A stretch of 28,679 nucleotides of DNA. Origin: CAZLGC01 sp964559275. Its GTDB lineage: Bacteria; Patescibacteriota; CALEFQ01. The position numbers and the translations under genes are program-made. The stretch covers positions 1 to 28,679 of the forward strand of contig CAZLGC010000009.1 in NCBI GenBank assembly GCA_964559275.1, written 5' to 3'. Shown piece after piece: positions 16,262 through 23,419 of this stretch. The first letter of the stretch is position 1. Every line of letters begins with the position of its first letter. The notes below the pieces were generated by a model that did not search any database, was not told the origin of the DNA, and saw only the letters and a program-made list of their open reading frames with translations.

Positions 16262-16271
16262 GTAATATATA

Positions 16272-16344
16272 AACGCAAAGCGCAAAATTCAAAACGTAAA
16301 ATGAAAAAACTCGTCTCTACTTTTTGCGTTCTACATTTTGCGTT
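16272..16344. repeat. Intergenic direct and inverted AACGCAAAA-type repeat
   Basis: Two tandem 14-base units, CTACTTTTTGCGTT (16317-16330) and CTACATTTTGCGTT (16331-16344), differ at one base. Facing them at 16272-16303 are inverted partial copies (AACGCAAAG, CGCAAAATTC, AACGTAAAATG), so the whole block could fold as a long imperfect A/T-rich hairpin. It lies in the leader between the structured-RNA candidate and ftsH. Confidence 0.55.
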
Positions 16345-16345
16345 A

Positions 16346-16433
16346 AATAAAGATTCCTCCCCGGATCCCGCCCACAGCAGTCAACGATGAGGAGGGGCAC
16401 CGTGACGCGCGGGCGAGATTCGAAGAGGAATGT
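16346..16433 (-). ncRNA. Candidate structured RNA with its own promoter, between tilS and ftsH
   Basis: Just downstream (minus strand) of a near-consensus promoter is a nested fold. An outer stem ATTCCTC (16431-16425) pairs with GAGGAAT (16359-16353). A 9-bp stem ATCTCGCCC (16419-16411) pairs with GGGCGGGAT (16373-16365). An inner GTCACGGT / ATCGTTGAC hairpin exposes a C-rich loop, CCCCTCCTC. CTTTATTT follows, a weak terminator-like tail. No ORF of note is present. It does not match any RNA family I recognise (not tRNA, SRP RNA, 6S or a common riboswitch). It may be a small RNA or the 5' leader of ftsH. Confidence 0.4.
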
Positions 16434-16439
16434 GCTAGT

Positions 16440-16467
16440 ATTTTACACGAAACAGCAAAATTGTCAA
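16440..16467 (-). promoter_or_regulatory. Strong sigma-70-type promoter downstream of tilS
   Basis: On the minus strand, consensus -35 TTGACA (16467-16462), a 16-base spacer ending in TG, and -10 TAAAAT (16445-16440). It lies 18 bases after the tilS stop and points towards the structured-RNA candidate and ftsH. Confidence 0.75.
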
Positions 16468-16484
16468 GAGGTTTCCTGTGAATT

Positions 16485-17423
16485 CTACTGACTCCGTCGC
16501 TGCACCAGAAAACGATCCTTCTGTTTCTCAATTACTACACCCTTGAACTCTTTGTACTTACCTGATTCTGAGCTTTCCAGAAGTTTAATAACTTCGGCAA
16601 CGTGACGGCGGGAAATATCCATTTTCCCCAGCAGTTCGCGGATAATCTCGCCCTGGAGCAGAGGAGAAAGCGCCAGAAAAGAGACTAATTGATACTCGCC
16701 GGGAACAATTTCCAGGCTTTTTTTACGCCGCGCGGCTTCTGCTTCAACCGCATCAGCCAGTAAGAGGAACTTCGCCGCCAACTCACGCAATTGCCAGTCA
16801 ATGTCGGGATAATTTTCCCGACGCAATCGGGGCAAAAGTTTATGACGCACCCAATTGCGGCGATACCGGGTATCCTGATTCGATTTGTCTTCCCGATAAG
16901 ATAAACGCTTTGCCGCCAGATAACTTTCGATTTCTGAACGGGTAACATCCAATAGCGGCCGCACGATATCTCCTCGCCGGTAAGGCATTCCGGCCAGTCC
17001 TCGTGGCCCGGCGCCGCGCCGGAGGTTCAGTAACATCGTTTCCACAACGTCATCGCTGTGGTGAGCGACCGCAATGACATCTGCTTTTTCTTTTTGCCTC
17101 ACCTCTTCGAAGAAATGATAACGGACTTCTCGGGCTCTAGCCTCGAAGCCCGCTTTGTCTTTATCTAAGCGGATTTTTTTGACAAGAATCGGCAATTTTA
17201 GCTGCTCTGCCAATCGCCGGGTAAAAGCCTCATCGGCCTCAGAATCTTGACCTCGGCTTTGGTAATTGACGTGGGCCACTACTAATTCCGCCCCGGGGTA
17301 TAAATTATTCAGAGCTGAAAGCAAAGTAACAGAATCCGGGCCACCTGAAACTGCAACAACCACACGACTGTCTGGTCCCAGCAGTTTCTGTTTCTCGATT
17401 GTTTTGCGAACTTTGGTCAGCAT
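16485..17423 (-). CDS. tilS: tRNA(Ile)-lysidine synthetase TilS
   Basis: Cytoplasmic N-type ATP pyrophosphatase that converts C34 of the CAU-anticodon tRNA-Ile to lysidine, so that AUA is read as Ile. The P-loop SGGPDS is at residues 26-31. Further TilS landmarks are VAHVNYQSRGQDSEADEAF, VAHHSDDVVETMLLNLRRGAGPRGLAGM and IVRPLLDVTRSEIESYLAAKR, followed by a tRNA-contacting stretch with YRRNWVRHKLLPRLR. The length of 312 residues is short compared with E. coli (about 430) and lacks the full C-terminal TilS_C domain, as in other reduced TilS proteins. The ATG lies directly after an intercistronic hairpin, 38 bases downstream of the S1 gene stop. Stop codon TAG. Confidence 0.93.
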   Translation of the reverse strand: MLTKVRKTIEKQKLLGPDSRVVVAVSGGPDSVTLLSALNNLYPGAELVVAHVNYQSRGQDSEADEAFTRRLAEQLKLPILVKKIRLDKDKAGFEARAREVRYHFFEEVRQKEKADVIAVAHHSDDVVETMLLNLRRGAGPRGLAGMPYRRGDIVRPLLDVTRSEIESYLAAKRLSYREDKSNQDTRYRRNWVRHKLLPRLRRENYPDIDWQLRELAAKFLLLADAVEAEAARRKKSLEIVPGEYQLVSFLALSPLLQGEIIRELLGKMDISRRHVAEVIKLLESSESGKYKEFKGVVIEKQKDRFLVQRRSQ

Positions 17424-17431
17424 ATTTCCAA

Positions 17432-17455
17432 AGCCCCGCCAGGTGTGACGGGGCT
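17432..17455 (-). terminator. Intercistronic hairpin between the S1 gene and tilS
   Basis: On the minus strand, AGCCCCG (17455-17449), a ten-base loop and CGGGGCT (17438-17432) are followed by TTGG and, eight bases after the stem, the tilS ATG. The T run is short, so this may be a partial terminator or a structure affecting tilS translation or mRNA processing. No separate tilS promoter is visible. Confidence 0.5.
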
Positions 17456-17461
17456 GTAGGA

Positions 17462-18736
17462 TTATTTCTTATCCTTTGATTTCGTTGCTTTCTTAGTAGT
17501 CTTCTTAGCCGCCTTTTTCTTTTTCGGCTTCTCTGGCTCGTCTTCTTTTTTCTTCTCTTCCTTCTTGGCCGTTTTCGCCTCCGCCTTCGGCTTGGCAGGT
17601 TTTTCCGAATCAGCTTCCGATTTCACCGCCTCGCCTTCTTCCAGCAAACTAAGCCCCAAACGATGCTCTTCTGGCTCTATGGAAAGTATCTTGAATTTCC
17701 GCTCTTCGCCGGCACTTAGGATATCTTCCGGGCTCTTACCTGATTTGGAAAGCTCGGAAACATGAGCTAAGCCGTGAATATCCTTATCGAGCTGCACGAA
17801 AGCACCAAAAGGGGTCACCTTCGTTACCTTGCCACCAATTTCCTGGCCGACTTCGTAAGCCTTGGCAGATTTGAGCCATGGATCTTCCTGTAATGCCTTA
17901 AGAGACAAGGAAATTCGGGCACCATCAATCGCAATGATTTTAACTTTGATCTTATCATTAACTTTGATAATGTCGCGAGGATGATCAATCCGCTTCCAAG
18001 CTAACTCCGAAATATGAATCAGGCCTTCCAGATCTTCTTTTTCGCCGAAGCGAACAAAAGCCCCGAAGTCAACTACGCCGGTGACCTCGCCCTCGATAAT
18101 ATCACCTACCTTGAATTGCTTGATGGCCTCAGCTTTCTTCTCCGCTTCCGCTTCTTTTTCGGAAATAATCAGTTTTTCATCCTCAACGTCATAATCTAGA
18201 ACTTTGACCGTCAGCTCGGTATTAACAAGTTTCTTCAGCTTGTCTAAAATGAGATTCTTGTCACCGCCCTCAACACGAGGATAGTGTTCACTATTAAGCT
18301 GCGACACCGGCAAGAATGCTTGGATGCCACGGATATTGGCAATCAAGCCACCTTTATTGGCTTCCTGAACAAAAACGGCAAAAGCTTCGTCGTTCTCCTT
18401 GAGGCGTTTGACTTCGTCCCAGGCCTTTTCCATACCAGCCTTCTTGAGAGACAGGTCAACTTGTCCGTTCTCATTCTCCAAGTCGGTAATGGAAGCTTCC
18501 ACCTCGTCACCCGGCTCGAGATCAACGTACATATCCATAACATCAAACCATTCCTTGCCGCGAACAACTCCGGTACCAAAATTACCGAGGTCAACAATGA
18601 CTTCGTTTTTGGAAACGCTGGTGACTTTGCCGGTGATAACATCACCCTCGCTGGGAACGTCTGTGTCTGACTGCTCCAGCAGCTCGTCCATTACGGTCGG
18701 CGCCGGAGACTTAGTGGTATCTTCTTCTTTAGTCAT
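17462..18736 (-). CDS. rpsA: S1-domain RNA-binding protein, probable ribosomal protein bS1
   Basis: A 424-residue protein with four S1 OB-fold repeats, at about 30-100 (GDVITGKVTSVSKNEVIVDL), 118-190 (divergent), 208-280 (GDIIEGEVTGVVDFGAFVRF) and 293-365 (GQEIGGKVTKVTPFGAFVQL). The tail (about 370-424) is very Lys/Ala-rich, like histone-H1-like nucleic-acid tails. E. coli S1 has six repeats; four-repeat forms occur in many other bacteria. In a genome where most starts lack a Shine-Dalgarno, S1-type mRNA binding may matter for initiation, which is inference. It has its own strong promoter and a roughly 75-base leader containing a G/C-rich hairpin, a plausible place for autoregulation. Confidence 0.9.
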   Translation of the reverse strand: MTKEEDTTKSPAPTVMDELLEQSDTDVPSEGDVITGKVTSVSKNEVIVDLGNFGTGVVRGKEWFDVMDMYVDLEPGDEVEASITDLENENGQVDLSLKKAGMEKAWDEVKRLKENDEAFAVFVQEANKGGLIANIRGIQAFLPVSQLNSEHYPRVEGGDKNLILDKLKKLVNTELTVKVLDYDVEDEKLIISEKEAEAEKKAEAIKQFKVGDIIEGEVTGVVDFGAFVRFGEKEDLEGLIHISELAWKRIDHPRDIIKVNDKIKVKIIAIDGARISLSLKALQEDPWLKSAKAYEVGQEIGGKVTKVTPFGAFVQLDKDIHGLAHVSELSKSGKSPEDILSAGEERKFKILSIEPEEHRLGLSLLEEGEAVKSEADSEKPAKPKAEAKTAKKEEKKKEDEPEKPKKKKAAKKTTKKATKSKDKK

Positions 18737-18816
18737 ATGTAATCAAAAATAGCGATATTTAAGCGGTTTATAGCATTCCCACCCCGCCGCTATATTCGGA
18801 GGGGAAATGTAAGGAT

Positions 18817-18844
18817 ATTGTATCATAAAACCAGTTCTTGACAA
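18817..18844 (-). promoter_or_regulatory. Promoter of the S1 gene
   Basis: On the minus strand, -35 TTGTCA (18844-18839), a 16-base spacer and extended -10 TGATACAAT (-10 hexamer 18822-18817). The -35 lies three bases from the upstream gene's terminator. The leader to the ATG is about 75 bases and holds an imperfect hairpin, CCCCTCCG / CGGCGGGG (about 18801-18780). Confidence 0.8.
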
Positions 18845-18846
18845 GC

Positions 18847-18878
18847 AAAAAAAGAAGCCGGCGGGAAATCCCGACGGC
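18847..18878 (-). terminator. Rho-independent terminator of the small membrane protein gene
   Basis: On the minus strand, GCCGTCGGG, loop ATTT, CCCGCCGGC (one mismatch), followed by TTCTTTTTTT. A strong terminator located about 20 bases after the stop of the 149-residue gene. Confidence 0.9.
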
Positions 18879-18898
18879 CTGTCGCAGCAGCTAAATAA

Positions 18899-19348
18899 CT
18901 ACTGTGACAACCTTTCCCTGAGCATCTCCGTTGTTGTTTCCACCAGGTCCGATTCATTGTCGGCCAATCTTCCCAGATGATAACCGCTCAGAAATTGATC
19001 GAGGCTTGTGAATTCAGCCTGAGCTATCAAATCCCCATCACAGCCAAAGGAGAACTCATCCAGGTTGAAAAGGTCTGGAACCTGGCCCGGTCCGCCGCGG
19101 TAAACATAGACATGGTAGGGATTGAACCCCAGACCGCAGCTCCAGGTCAGGAAGCATAAATCCTCCCCCGAAAACATCTCTTGGATCGCTGATTTCCATT
19201 GCTGGTAATCAATAGGCGGGGAATACGAATCCGAAGTGACAATCGTGTAAGCACTTACCAGCACAAGCAGAAACAGAAGCGCCAGCATGCTCCAACAAGA
19301 AGTCGAGATACACCTTTTGCCCTGAGCCCCTAAATTTTTACTTTTCAT
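18899..19348 (-). CDS. Small membrane-anchored or secreted protein of unknown function
   Basis: Not recognised. The 149-residue protein has a basic N-terminus and one hydrophobic helix (about 21-41, SMLALLFLLVLVSAYTIV), as a signal anchor or uncleaved signal. An exterior domain of about 105 residues carries three cysteines (LCFLTWSCGLGF, FGCDGD) and aromatic-rich segments. The ATG at 19348 is chosen over an upstream in-frame ATG at 19366 because AGGAGG lies six bases before it. The gene has its own promoter and a strong terminator and is transcribed alone, divergently from the MBL-fold gene. With the cupin it is one of only two genes here with a textbook Shine-Dalgarno, which suggests an origin or expression mode different from its neighbours. 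Confidence 0.7.
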   Translation of the reverse strand: MKSKNLGAQGKRCISTSCWSMLALLFLLVLVSAYTIVTSDSYSPPIDYQQWKSAIQEMFSGEDLCFLTWSCGLGFNPYHVYVYRGGPGQVPDLFNLDEFSFGCDGDLIAQAEFTSLDQFLSGYHLGRLADNESDLVETTTEMLRERLSQ

Positions 19349-19391
19349 CAATACCCTCCTGTTCATGTGTATTACTGTTATTCAACCCTAA

Positions 19392-19420
19392 AAAATACAC
19401 TGGATTAGCCTAAAAGTCAA
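19392..19420 (-). promoter_or_regulatory. Promoter of the small membrane protein gene
   Basis: On the minus strand, -35 TTGACT (19420-19415), a 17-base spacer ending in TG, and -10 TATTTT (19397-19392). The leader is about 37 bases and ends with the AGGAGG ribosome site (19360-19355). Confidence 0.7.
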
Positions 19421-19484
19421 ACAAATAGACCCGTTTTTTCCCTTTACAACTACCCCTGAAATTGCTAGTCTAAGTAGTACTCAA

Positions 19485-19511
19485 GTGACAATACCTCGCG
19501 TATTTTATTAT
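19485..19511 (+). promoter_or_regulatory. Weak candidate promoter of the MBL-fold gene
   Basis: GTGACA (19485-19490), a 15-base spacer and TATTAT (19506-19511) in an A/T-rich stretch 23 bases before the ATG. The spacer is short, and other T/A-rich matches exist here, so the assignment is tentative. Confidence 0.3.
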
Positions 19512-19533
19512 TTTTTGTTGTAAAAATTATCTC

Positions 19534-20163
19534 ATGCATATCTACTGGCACGGTCAAAACTGCTTCAAACTAGTTACCAAAGATGTCACGCTGATGACAG
19601 ATCCTTTTGGTAAGGAGTTGGGGATTAAGCCACCCCGAACCAGCGCTAACATTGTTACTATCAGCAGCGAGGACTATGACGCCAGCGGCATCAAGGATAA
19701 TCCTTTGGTTTTTGACACACCCGGTGAATATGAAGCCAAGGGAGTCTTAACACGAGGTTTGTGGTCACACCGGGATGGTAAAGGCGGAACAGAACGAGGT
19801 GTGAATATCGTTTTCACAATTGAAATGGATGGAATCAGGATCTGTCATTTGGGCGATATCGGTCACGTTCTTGATGATAAGCTGGAAAGTCGTATTGACG
19901 GTGTCGACATTATGATGGTGCCGGTGGGGAATCAAGATGTTATTGACAGTAAGAAAGCCGTGGAGATAGTTAAGCAAATTGAGCCTAGCCTGGTAATTCC
20001 CATGCACTTCAAACTCCCCGGCCTGAAGCCGAAACTAAGCGATGCCTCCGGTTTCCTGCGCGAAATGGGAGCCAAGGATGTCCGGCCGGAGAATAAACTA
20101 CTGATTAAGAAGAAAGACCTGAGCGTAGAAAAAACCGAGGTTAAAATATTGTCACCTGTATAA
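19534..20163 (+). CDS. MBL-fold hydrolase-like protein lacking the HxHxDH motif
   Basis: A 209-residue protein with the overall layout of UPF0173/UlaG-like metallo-beta-lactamase-fold hydrolases: N-terminal IYWHGQNCFKL, LMTDPFG, a central DTPGEYEAKGV segment, CHLGDIGH, and C-terminal VIPMHFK. In active relatives the segment after ANIVT is S/THxHxDH, which supplies metal ligands. Here it reads ISSEDYDASG, with all the histidines replaced. His6, Asp and His of LGDIGH and His of PMHFK remain. Either the protein has a single-metal or altered site, or it is a binding or structural derivative. It is first in a plus-strand run with an unknown membrane protein (two-base gap) and gyrA. Confidence 0.8.
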   Translation: MHIYWHGQNCFKLVTKDVTLMTDPFGKELGIKPPRTSANIVTISSEDYDASGIKDNPLVFDTPGEYEAKGVLTRGLWSHRDGKGGTERGVNIVFTIEMDGIRICHLGDIGHVLDDKLESRIDGVDIMMVPVGNQDVIDSKKAVEIVKQIEPSLVIPMHFKLPGLKPKLSDASGFLREMGAKDVRPENKLLIKKKDLSVEKTEVKILSPV

Positions 20164-20165
20164 TT

Positions 20166-20849
20166 ATGAAATGGCTCGAAAAATTAAGGGCTAAACCTCT
20201 CAGCTACCGTAAAAGATTTGTTTGGGTTGGTGCAATTGTGGCGGTTATAATTGTTACCTTAATCAGCATTGTCTTTGCCAAAGAGTGGAAGTGGCCGGAA
20301 GTTGATGTGGAGGCTAGCGAAGATCTCCGGGAAATAGTACAAGCCGGCAAGGATATCAAAGAAGGCACCAAGGAGAGTATCGACGAATACAATACCGCCA
20401 AAGATGAAGCCGCCGAGGAGATTGAGCAAAATCTTGTTGAAGAATTAGCCGCCTCCAGCACGGAGAAGAACAGCGTTGGCGTAACCATGCTCGGCTGGGA
20501 GAAAGACCAGGGCGTAGGAATTGTCAGCCTGGCAATTATCAACAACTCCGAAAATGACGTTCAGCTCAGATCATTCCGGGTATACCAGGGTATGACAGAA
20601 GTCGGATCGCCTCGCGAAGTTGTGCTCGGCTCGGGTTTACAAAAAGAAATTGATATCGCCTTTAATCTAGAAAGTGATGAGCCAGTAACCGGTTTTGAAA
20701 TTGGCTCAGCTTCCTGGCTAAACCTGGAAGCCAGCGCCGCTGAAAGCTTGGAAAATACTGACTGGAATTACATTTTTCGGATAGAAGACGAATCGGTAGA
20801 ACCGGCCGTCCCGGAACCGGAAGCAGGCACAGTAGAAGAATCAGAATAA
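20166..20849 (+). CDS. Membrane-anchored protein of unknown function
   Basis: Not recognised. The 227-residue protein has a basic N-terminus (WLEKLRAKPLSYRKRF), one membrane helix (about 19-38, VWVGAIVAVIIVTLISIVFA), a charged helical segment (about 55-95) and a compact beta-rich domain (about 100-205). In that domain SLAIINNSENDVQLRSFRVY resembles the 'NxS..pvtv....' strands of Ig-like or FxLYD-type extracellular domains. The C-terminal tail is rich in Glu, Pro and Val. It starts two bases after the MBL-fold gene and ends 16 bases before gyrA, so it is probably in the same transcript, but nothing links it functionally to gyrase. Confidence 0.75.
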   Translation: MKWLEKLRAKPLSYRKRFVWVGAIVAVIIVTLISIVFAKEWKWPEVDVEASEDLREIVQAGKDIKEGTKESIDEYNTAKDEAAEEIEQNLVEELAASSTEKNSVGVTMLGWEKDQGVGIVSLAIINNSENDVQLRSFRVYQGMTEVGSPREVVLGSGLQKEIDIAFNLESDEPVTGFEIGSASWLNLEASAAESLENTDWNYIFRIEDESVEPAVPEPEAGTVEESE

Positions 20850-20865
20850 AATAAATCTTTAGAAT

Positions 20866-23304
20866 ATGGCGAAAGCTGTCACCAAAACACGAGAAATAAC
20901 AGACGAAATGAAGAACGCGTTCCTGGATTATTCCATGAGCGTTATTGTGGCGCGCGCGCTGCCTGATGTCCGCGACGGACTCAAACCGGTCCACCGCAAG
21001 ATTTTGTATGCCATGGACAAAATGGGGATACGGCACAATACTTCCTACAAAAAATCGGCCCGAATCGTCGGTGAGGTTCTAGGTAAATATCATCCGCACG
21101 GCGACATGGCAGTTTACGATACGATGGTCCGCATGGCCCAGGATTTTTCGATGCGCTACCAATTAGTAGACGGACAAGGCAACTACGGTTCCATTGACGG
21201 CGACTCTCCGGCTCACATGCGCTACACGGAAGCTCGGATGCAGGCGATGGCGGAGGCCATGCTCGGCGACCTGGACAAAGAAACTGTAGATTTCCAAGAT
21301 AATTACGATGGTACTCGCCAAGAACCTTCGGTGCTACCGGCCCGAGTTCCGCAGCTACTGATGAATGGATCTCTGGGCATCGCGGTTGGTATGGCAACCA
21401 GTATTCCGCCGCACAATTTAACCGAGGTGGCCGATGCTGCTATTCACCTAGCAGATAATCCCGACGCCGAGGTAGACGAGCTGATGCAGTTCGTAACTGG
21501 ACCGGATTTCCCAACCGGCGGACAGATTTTTGATCAGGAAGCCATCAAGCAGGCCTACGCTACCGGCAAAGGTAGTATTGTCCTGCGCGGCCTAGCCAAT
21601 ATCCAGGAAGGAAAAGGAGGGTTCAGAATCATTGTCAACGAGCTACCTTACCAGGTAAACAAGGCTGATCTCATAACCAAGATTGCCGATCTTGTTAAAG
21701 ATAAAAAGATTGTCGGTATCAAGGATATTCGCGATGAATCCGGCCGCGAGGCCGATGTCCGCATAGTAATCGAGCTGAAACGCGACGCTTTCCCGAAAAA
21801 GGTTCTCAACAAGCTCTACCAGTTAACAGAGCTGCAGACCTCTTTCCATTTCAATATGCTGGCCCTGGTAGACGGAATCCAGCCCCGCGTGCTATCCCTG
21901 AAAGAACTTCTGGAAGAATTTCTGAAGCACCGCGAAGAGGTTGTTACCCGACGCACTAAATACGAACTTAAGCAAGCCAAGGAAAGAGCACATATTCTGG
22001 AAGGTCTGAAAAAAGCCCTGGATAATATTGATGCTGTTATCAAAACTATCAAGAGTTCACGGACTAAGGAGCTGGCTCATAAAAATCTGCGTACCAAGTT
22101 CAAATTGAGCGGCAAGCAGGCCACTGCCATTCTGGAAATGAAACTGCAGACACTAGCCGGCCTGGAACGCCAGAAAGTTGAGGACGAGCTCAAGGAAAAG
22201 AAAGAGCTCATTGCCAAACTGGAAGCTATTCTCAAAAGCCGGCGCAAGGTTATGTCCATAGTCAAAAAAGAGGTTGAGGAAATGAAGGAAAAATTCGGGG
22301 ACGAGCGCCGTACCAAGGTTTTCAAACAGAAGGCCGGTGAATTCAGCGAGGAGGACCTGGTTGCGAACGAGGATACTGTCATTACTCTGACCAAAGGCGG
22401 CTACGTCAAGCGCATGCCGGCCAAAGCTTACAAAGCTCAAGGGCGCGGCGGCAAGGGCGTTAAAGGCATGACTATAAAGGAAGAGGACATCATCGACTTT
22501 GCTTCCTGGACCATGACTCACAACGATATTCTTTTCTTCACCAATAAAGGGAGAGTTTTCCGCACCAAGGCCTATGAGATTCCGGAAGCTAAACGGCAAG
22601 CCAAGGGACAAGCAATTGTCAATTTCCTACAACTGGGTCCAGAAGAAAAAATTACCGCGATGCTGTCTCTAGACAAAGACAGTAGTTGTACCCACCTGGT
22701 GATGGTAACCAGGCGCGGTAAAGTAAAGAGAGTTGCTAACGAGAACTTTGCAAATATCAGGCAATCCGGATTGATTGCTATCAAACTTAATGATGGCGAT
22801 GAATTACGCTGGGTGACGGCAACCAGCGGAAATTCTCATGTAATAATTGCGACTGCTAACGGACAGGCTATCAGGTTCGAGGGCAACAAAGTCCGGGCAA
22901 TGGGAAGAACAGCCGCTGGTGTCAGGGGTGTGCGTCTCAAGGGAGGTGACTATGTTATCGGCATGTCGACACTAGCCAAAGATGAACAAGCTGGTAAAAC
23001 TCTGATTCTAAACTTGTCAGAAAACGGTTACGGTAAACGTTCCTATCTTAAAGAATACAAAGTCCAGGGACGGGGCGGTTCCGGCATTAAGACAGCTAAG
23101 ATAACAAATAAAACCGGTAAACTGGTAGCCATGCGGGTTTTACCCGAATCTAAGCAGGAGGACGACCTTTTGGCCATCTCCAAAAAGGGTCAGGTGATTC
23201 GCATTCACCTCAAAGATATCTCCCTCCTCGGTCGTGCCACCCAAGGTGTGCGGGTAATGCGTCTGCCTTCGGACGATAAACTGGCCAGTATTACTGTTAT
23301 ATAG
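20866..23304 (+). CDS. gyrA: DNA gyrase subunit A
   Basis: The DNA-cleaving subunit of gyrase, which introduces negative supercoils with GyrB. The 812 residues show the opening DYSMSVIVARALPDVRDGLK, catalytic Tyr120 preceded by Arg119 (MRYTEARM), a coiled-coil arm, and a six-bladed C-terminal DNA-wrapping domain. The latter carries a GyrA-box-like QGRGGKG at residue 525, where the consensus is QRRGGKG, and a second QGRGGSG later. These boxes favour GyrA over ParC. At the position of E. coli Ser83, in the quinolone-contact region HPHGDMAVYD, there is Met81. No gyrB is in the window. A terminator follows. Confidence 0.94.
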   Translation: MAKAVTKTREITDEMKNAFLDYSMSVIVARALPDVRDGLKPVHRKILYAMDKMGIRHNTSYKKSARIVGEVLGKYHPHGDMAVYDTMVRMAQDFSMRYQLVDGQGNYGSIDGDSPAHMRYTEARMQAMAEAMLGDLDKETVDFQDNYDGTRQEPSVLPARVPQLLMNGSLGIAVGMATSIPPHNLTEVADAAIHLADNPDAEVDELMQFVTGPDFPTGGQIFDQEAIKQAYATGKGSIVLRGLANIQEGKGGFRIIVNELPYQVNKADLITKIADLVKDKKIVGIKDIRDESGREADVRIVIELKRDAFPKKVLNKLYQLTELQTSFHFNMLALVDGIQPRVLSLKELLEEFLKHREEVVTRRTKYELKQAKERAHILEGLKKALDNIDAVIKTIKSSRTKELAHKNLRTKFKLSGKQATAILEMKLQTLAGLERQKVEDELKEKKELIAKLEAILKSRRKVMSIVKKEVEEMKEKFGDERRTKVFKQKAGEFSEEDLVANEDTVITLTKGGYVKRMPAKAYKAQGRGGKGVKGMTIKEEDIIDFASWTMTHNDILFFTNKGRVFRTKAYEIPEAKRQAKGQAIVNFLQLGPEEKITAMLSLDKDSSCTHLVMVTRRGKVKRVANENFANIRQSGLIAIKLNDGDELRWVTATSGNSHVIIATANGQAIRFEGNKVRAMGRTAAGVRGVRLKGGDYVIGMSTLAKDEQAGKTLILNLSENGYGKRSYLKEYKVQGRGGSGIKTAKITNKTGKLVAMRVLPESKQEDDLLAISKKGQVIRIHLKDISLLGRATQGVRVMRLPSDDKLASITVI

Positions 23305-23308
23305 AATA

Positions 23309-23345
23309 AAAATACAGGAATAGTCTTATTTTATTCCTGTATTTT
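23309..23345 (+). terminator. Terminator of gyrA
   Basis: A perfect 13-bp A/T-rich stem, AAAATACAGGAAT / ATTCCTGTATTTT, with an 11-base loop, starting five bases after the gyrA stop and followed by ATTTC. Confidence 0.85.
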
Positions 23346-23359
23346 ATTTCAACTAAAAC

Positions 23360-23388
23360 TTGCCAAATCAGGTTTTTGCTGTTACATT
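23360..23388 (+). promoter_or_regulatory. Promoter of rpmF-nusB-rnc
   Basis: -35 TTGCCA (23360-23365), a 17-base spacer and extended -10 TGTTACATT (hexamer 23383-23388). Transcription would begin near 23395, about 25 bases before the rpmF ATG. Confidence 0.7.
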
Positions 23389-23419
23389 AGGGGACAGATT
23401 CTTAATTACAAATTCGAAA

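Noticed and set aside
16353..16431. A possible tRNA, because the region contains TTCGAATC as in a T-loop.
   Set aside because: TTCGAA lies in an internal loop of the fold, there is no acceptor-stem/anticodon/D-arm arrangement and no CCA end, so it is kept only as an unclassified structured RNA.
19349..19366. An upstream ATG adding six codons to the small membrane protein.
   Set aside because: The AGGAGG ribosome site lies between the two ATGs, six bases from the downstream one, which decides the start.
20866..23304. ParC (topoisomerase IV subunit A) instead of GyrA.
   Set aside because: Two GyrA-box-like motifs and a full six-blade wrapping domain at 812 residues favour GyrA, although the first Arg of the box is Gly.
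23360..23419. A 20-codon upstream extension of rpmF.
   Set aside because: It overlaps the promoter, and bL32 proteins begin at MAVPKKK, which corresponds to the ATG at 23420.
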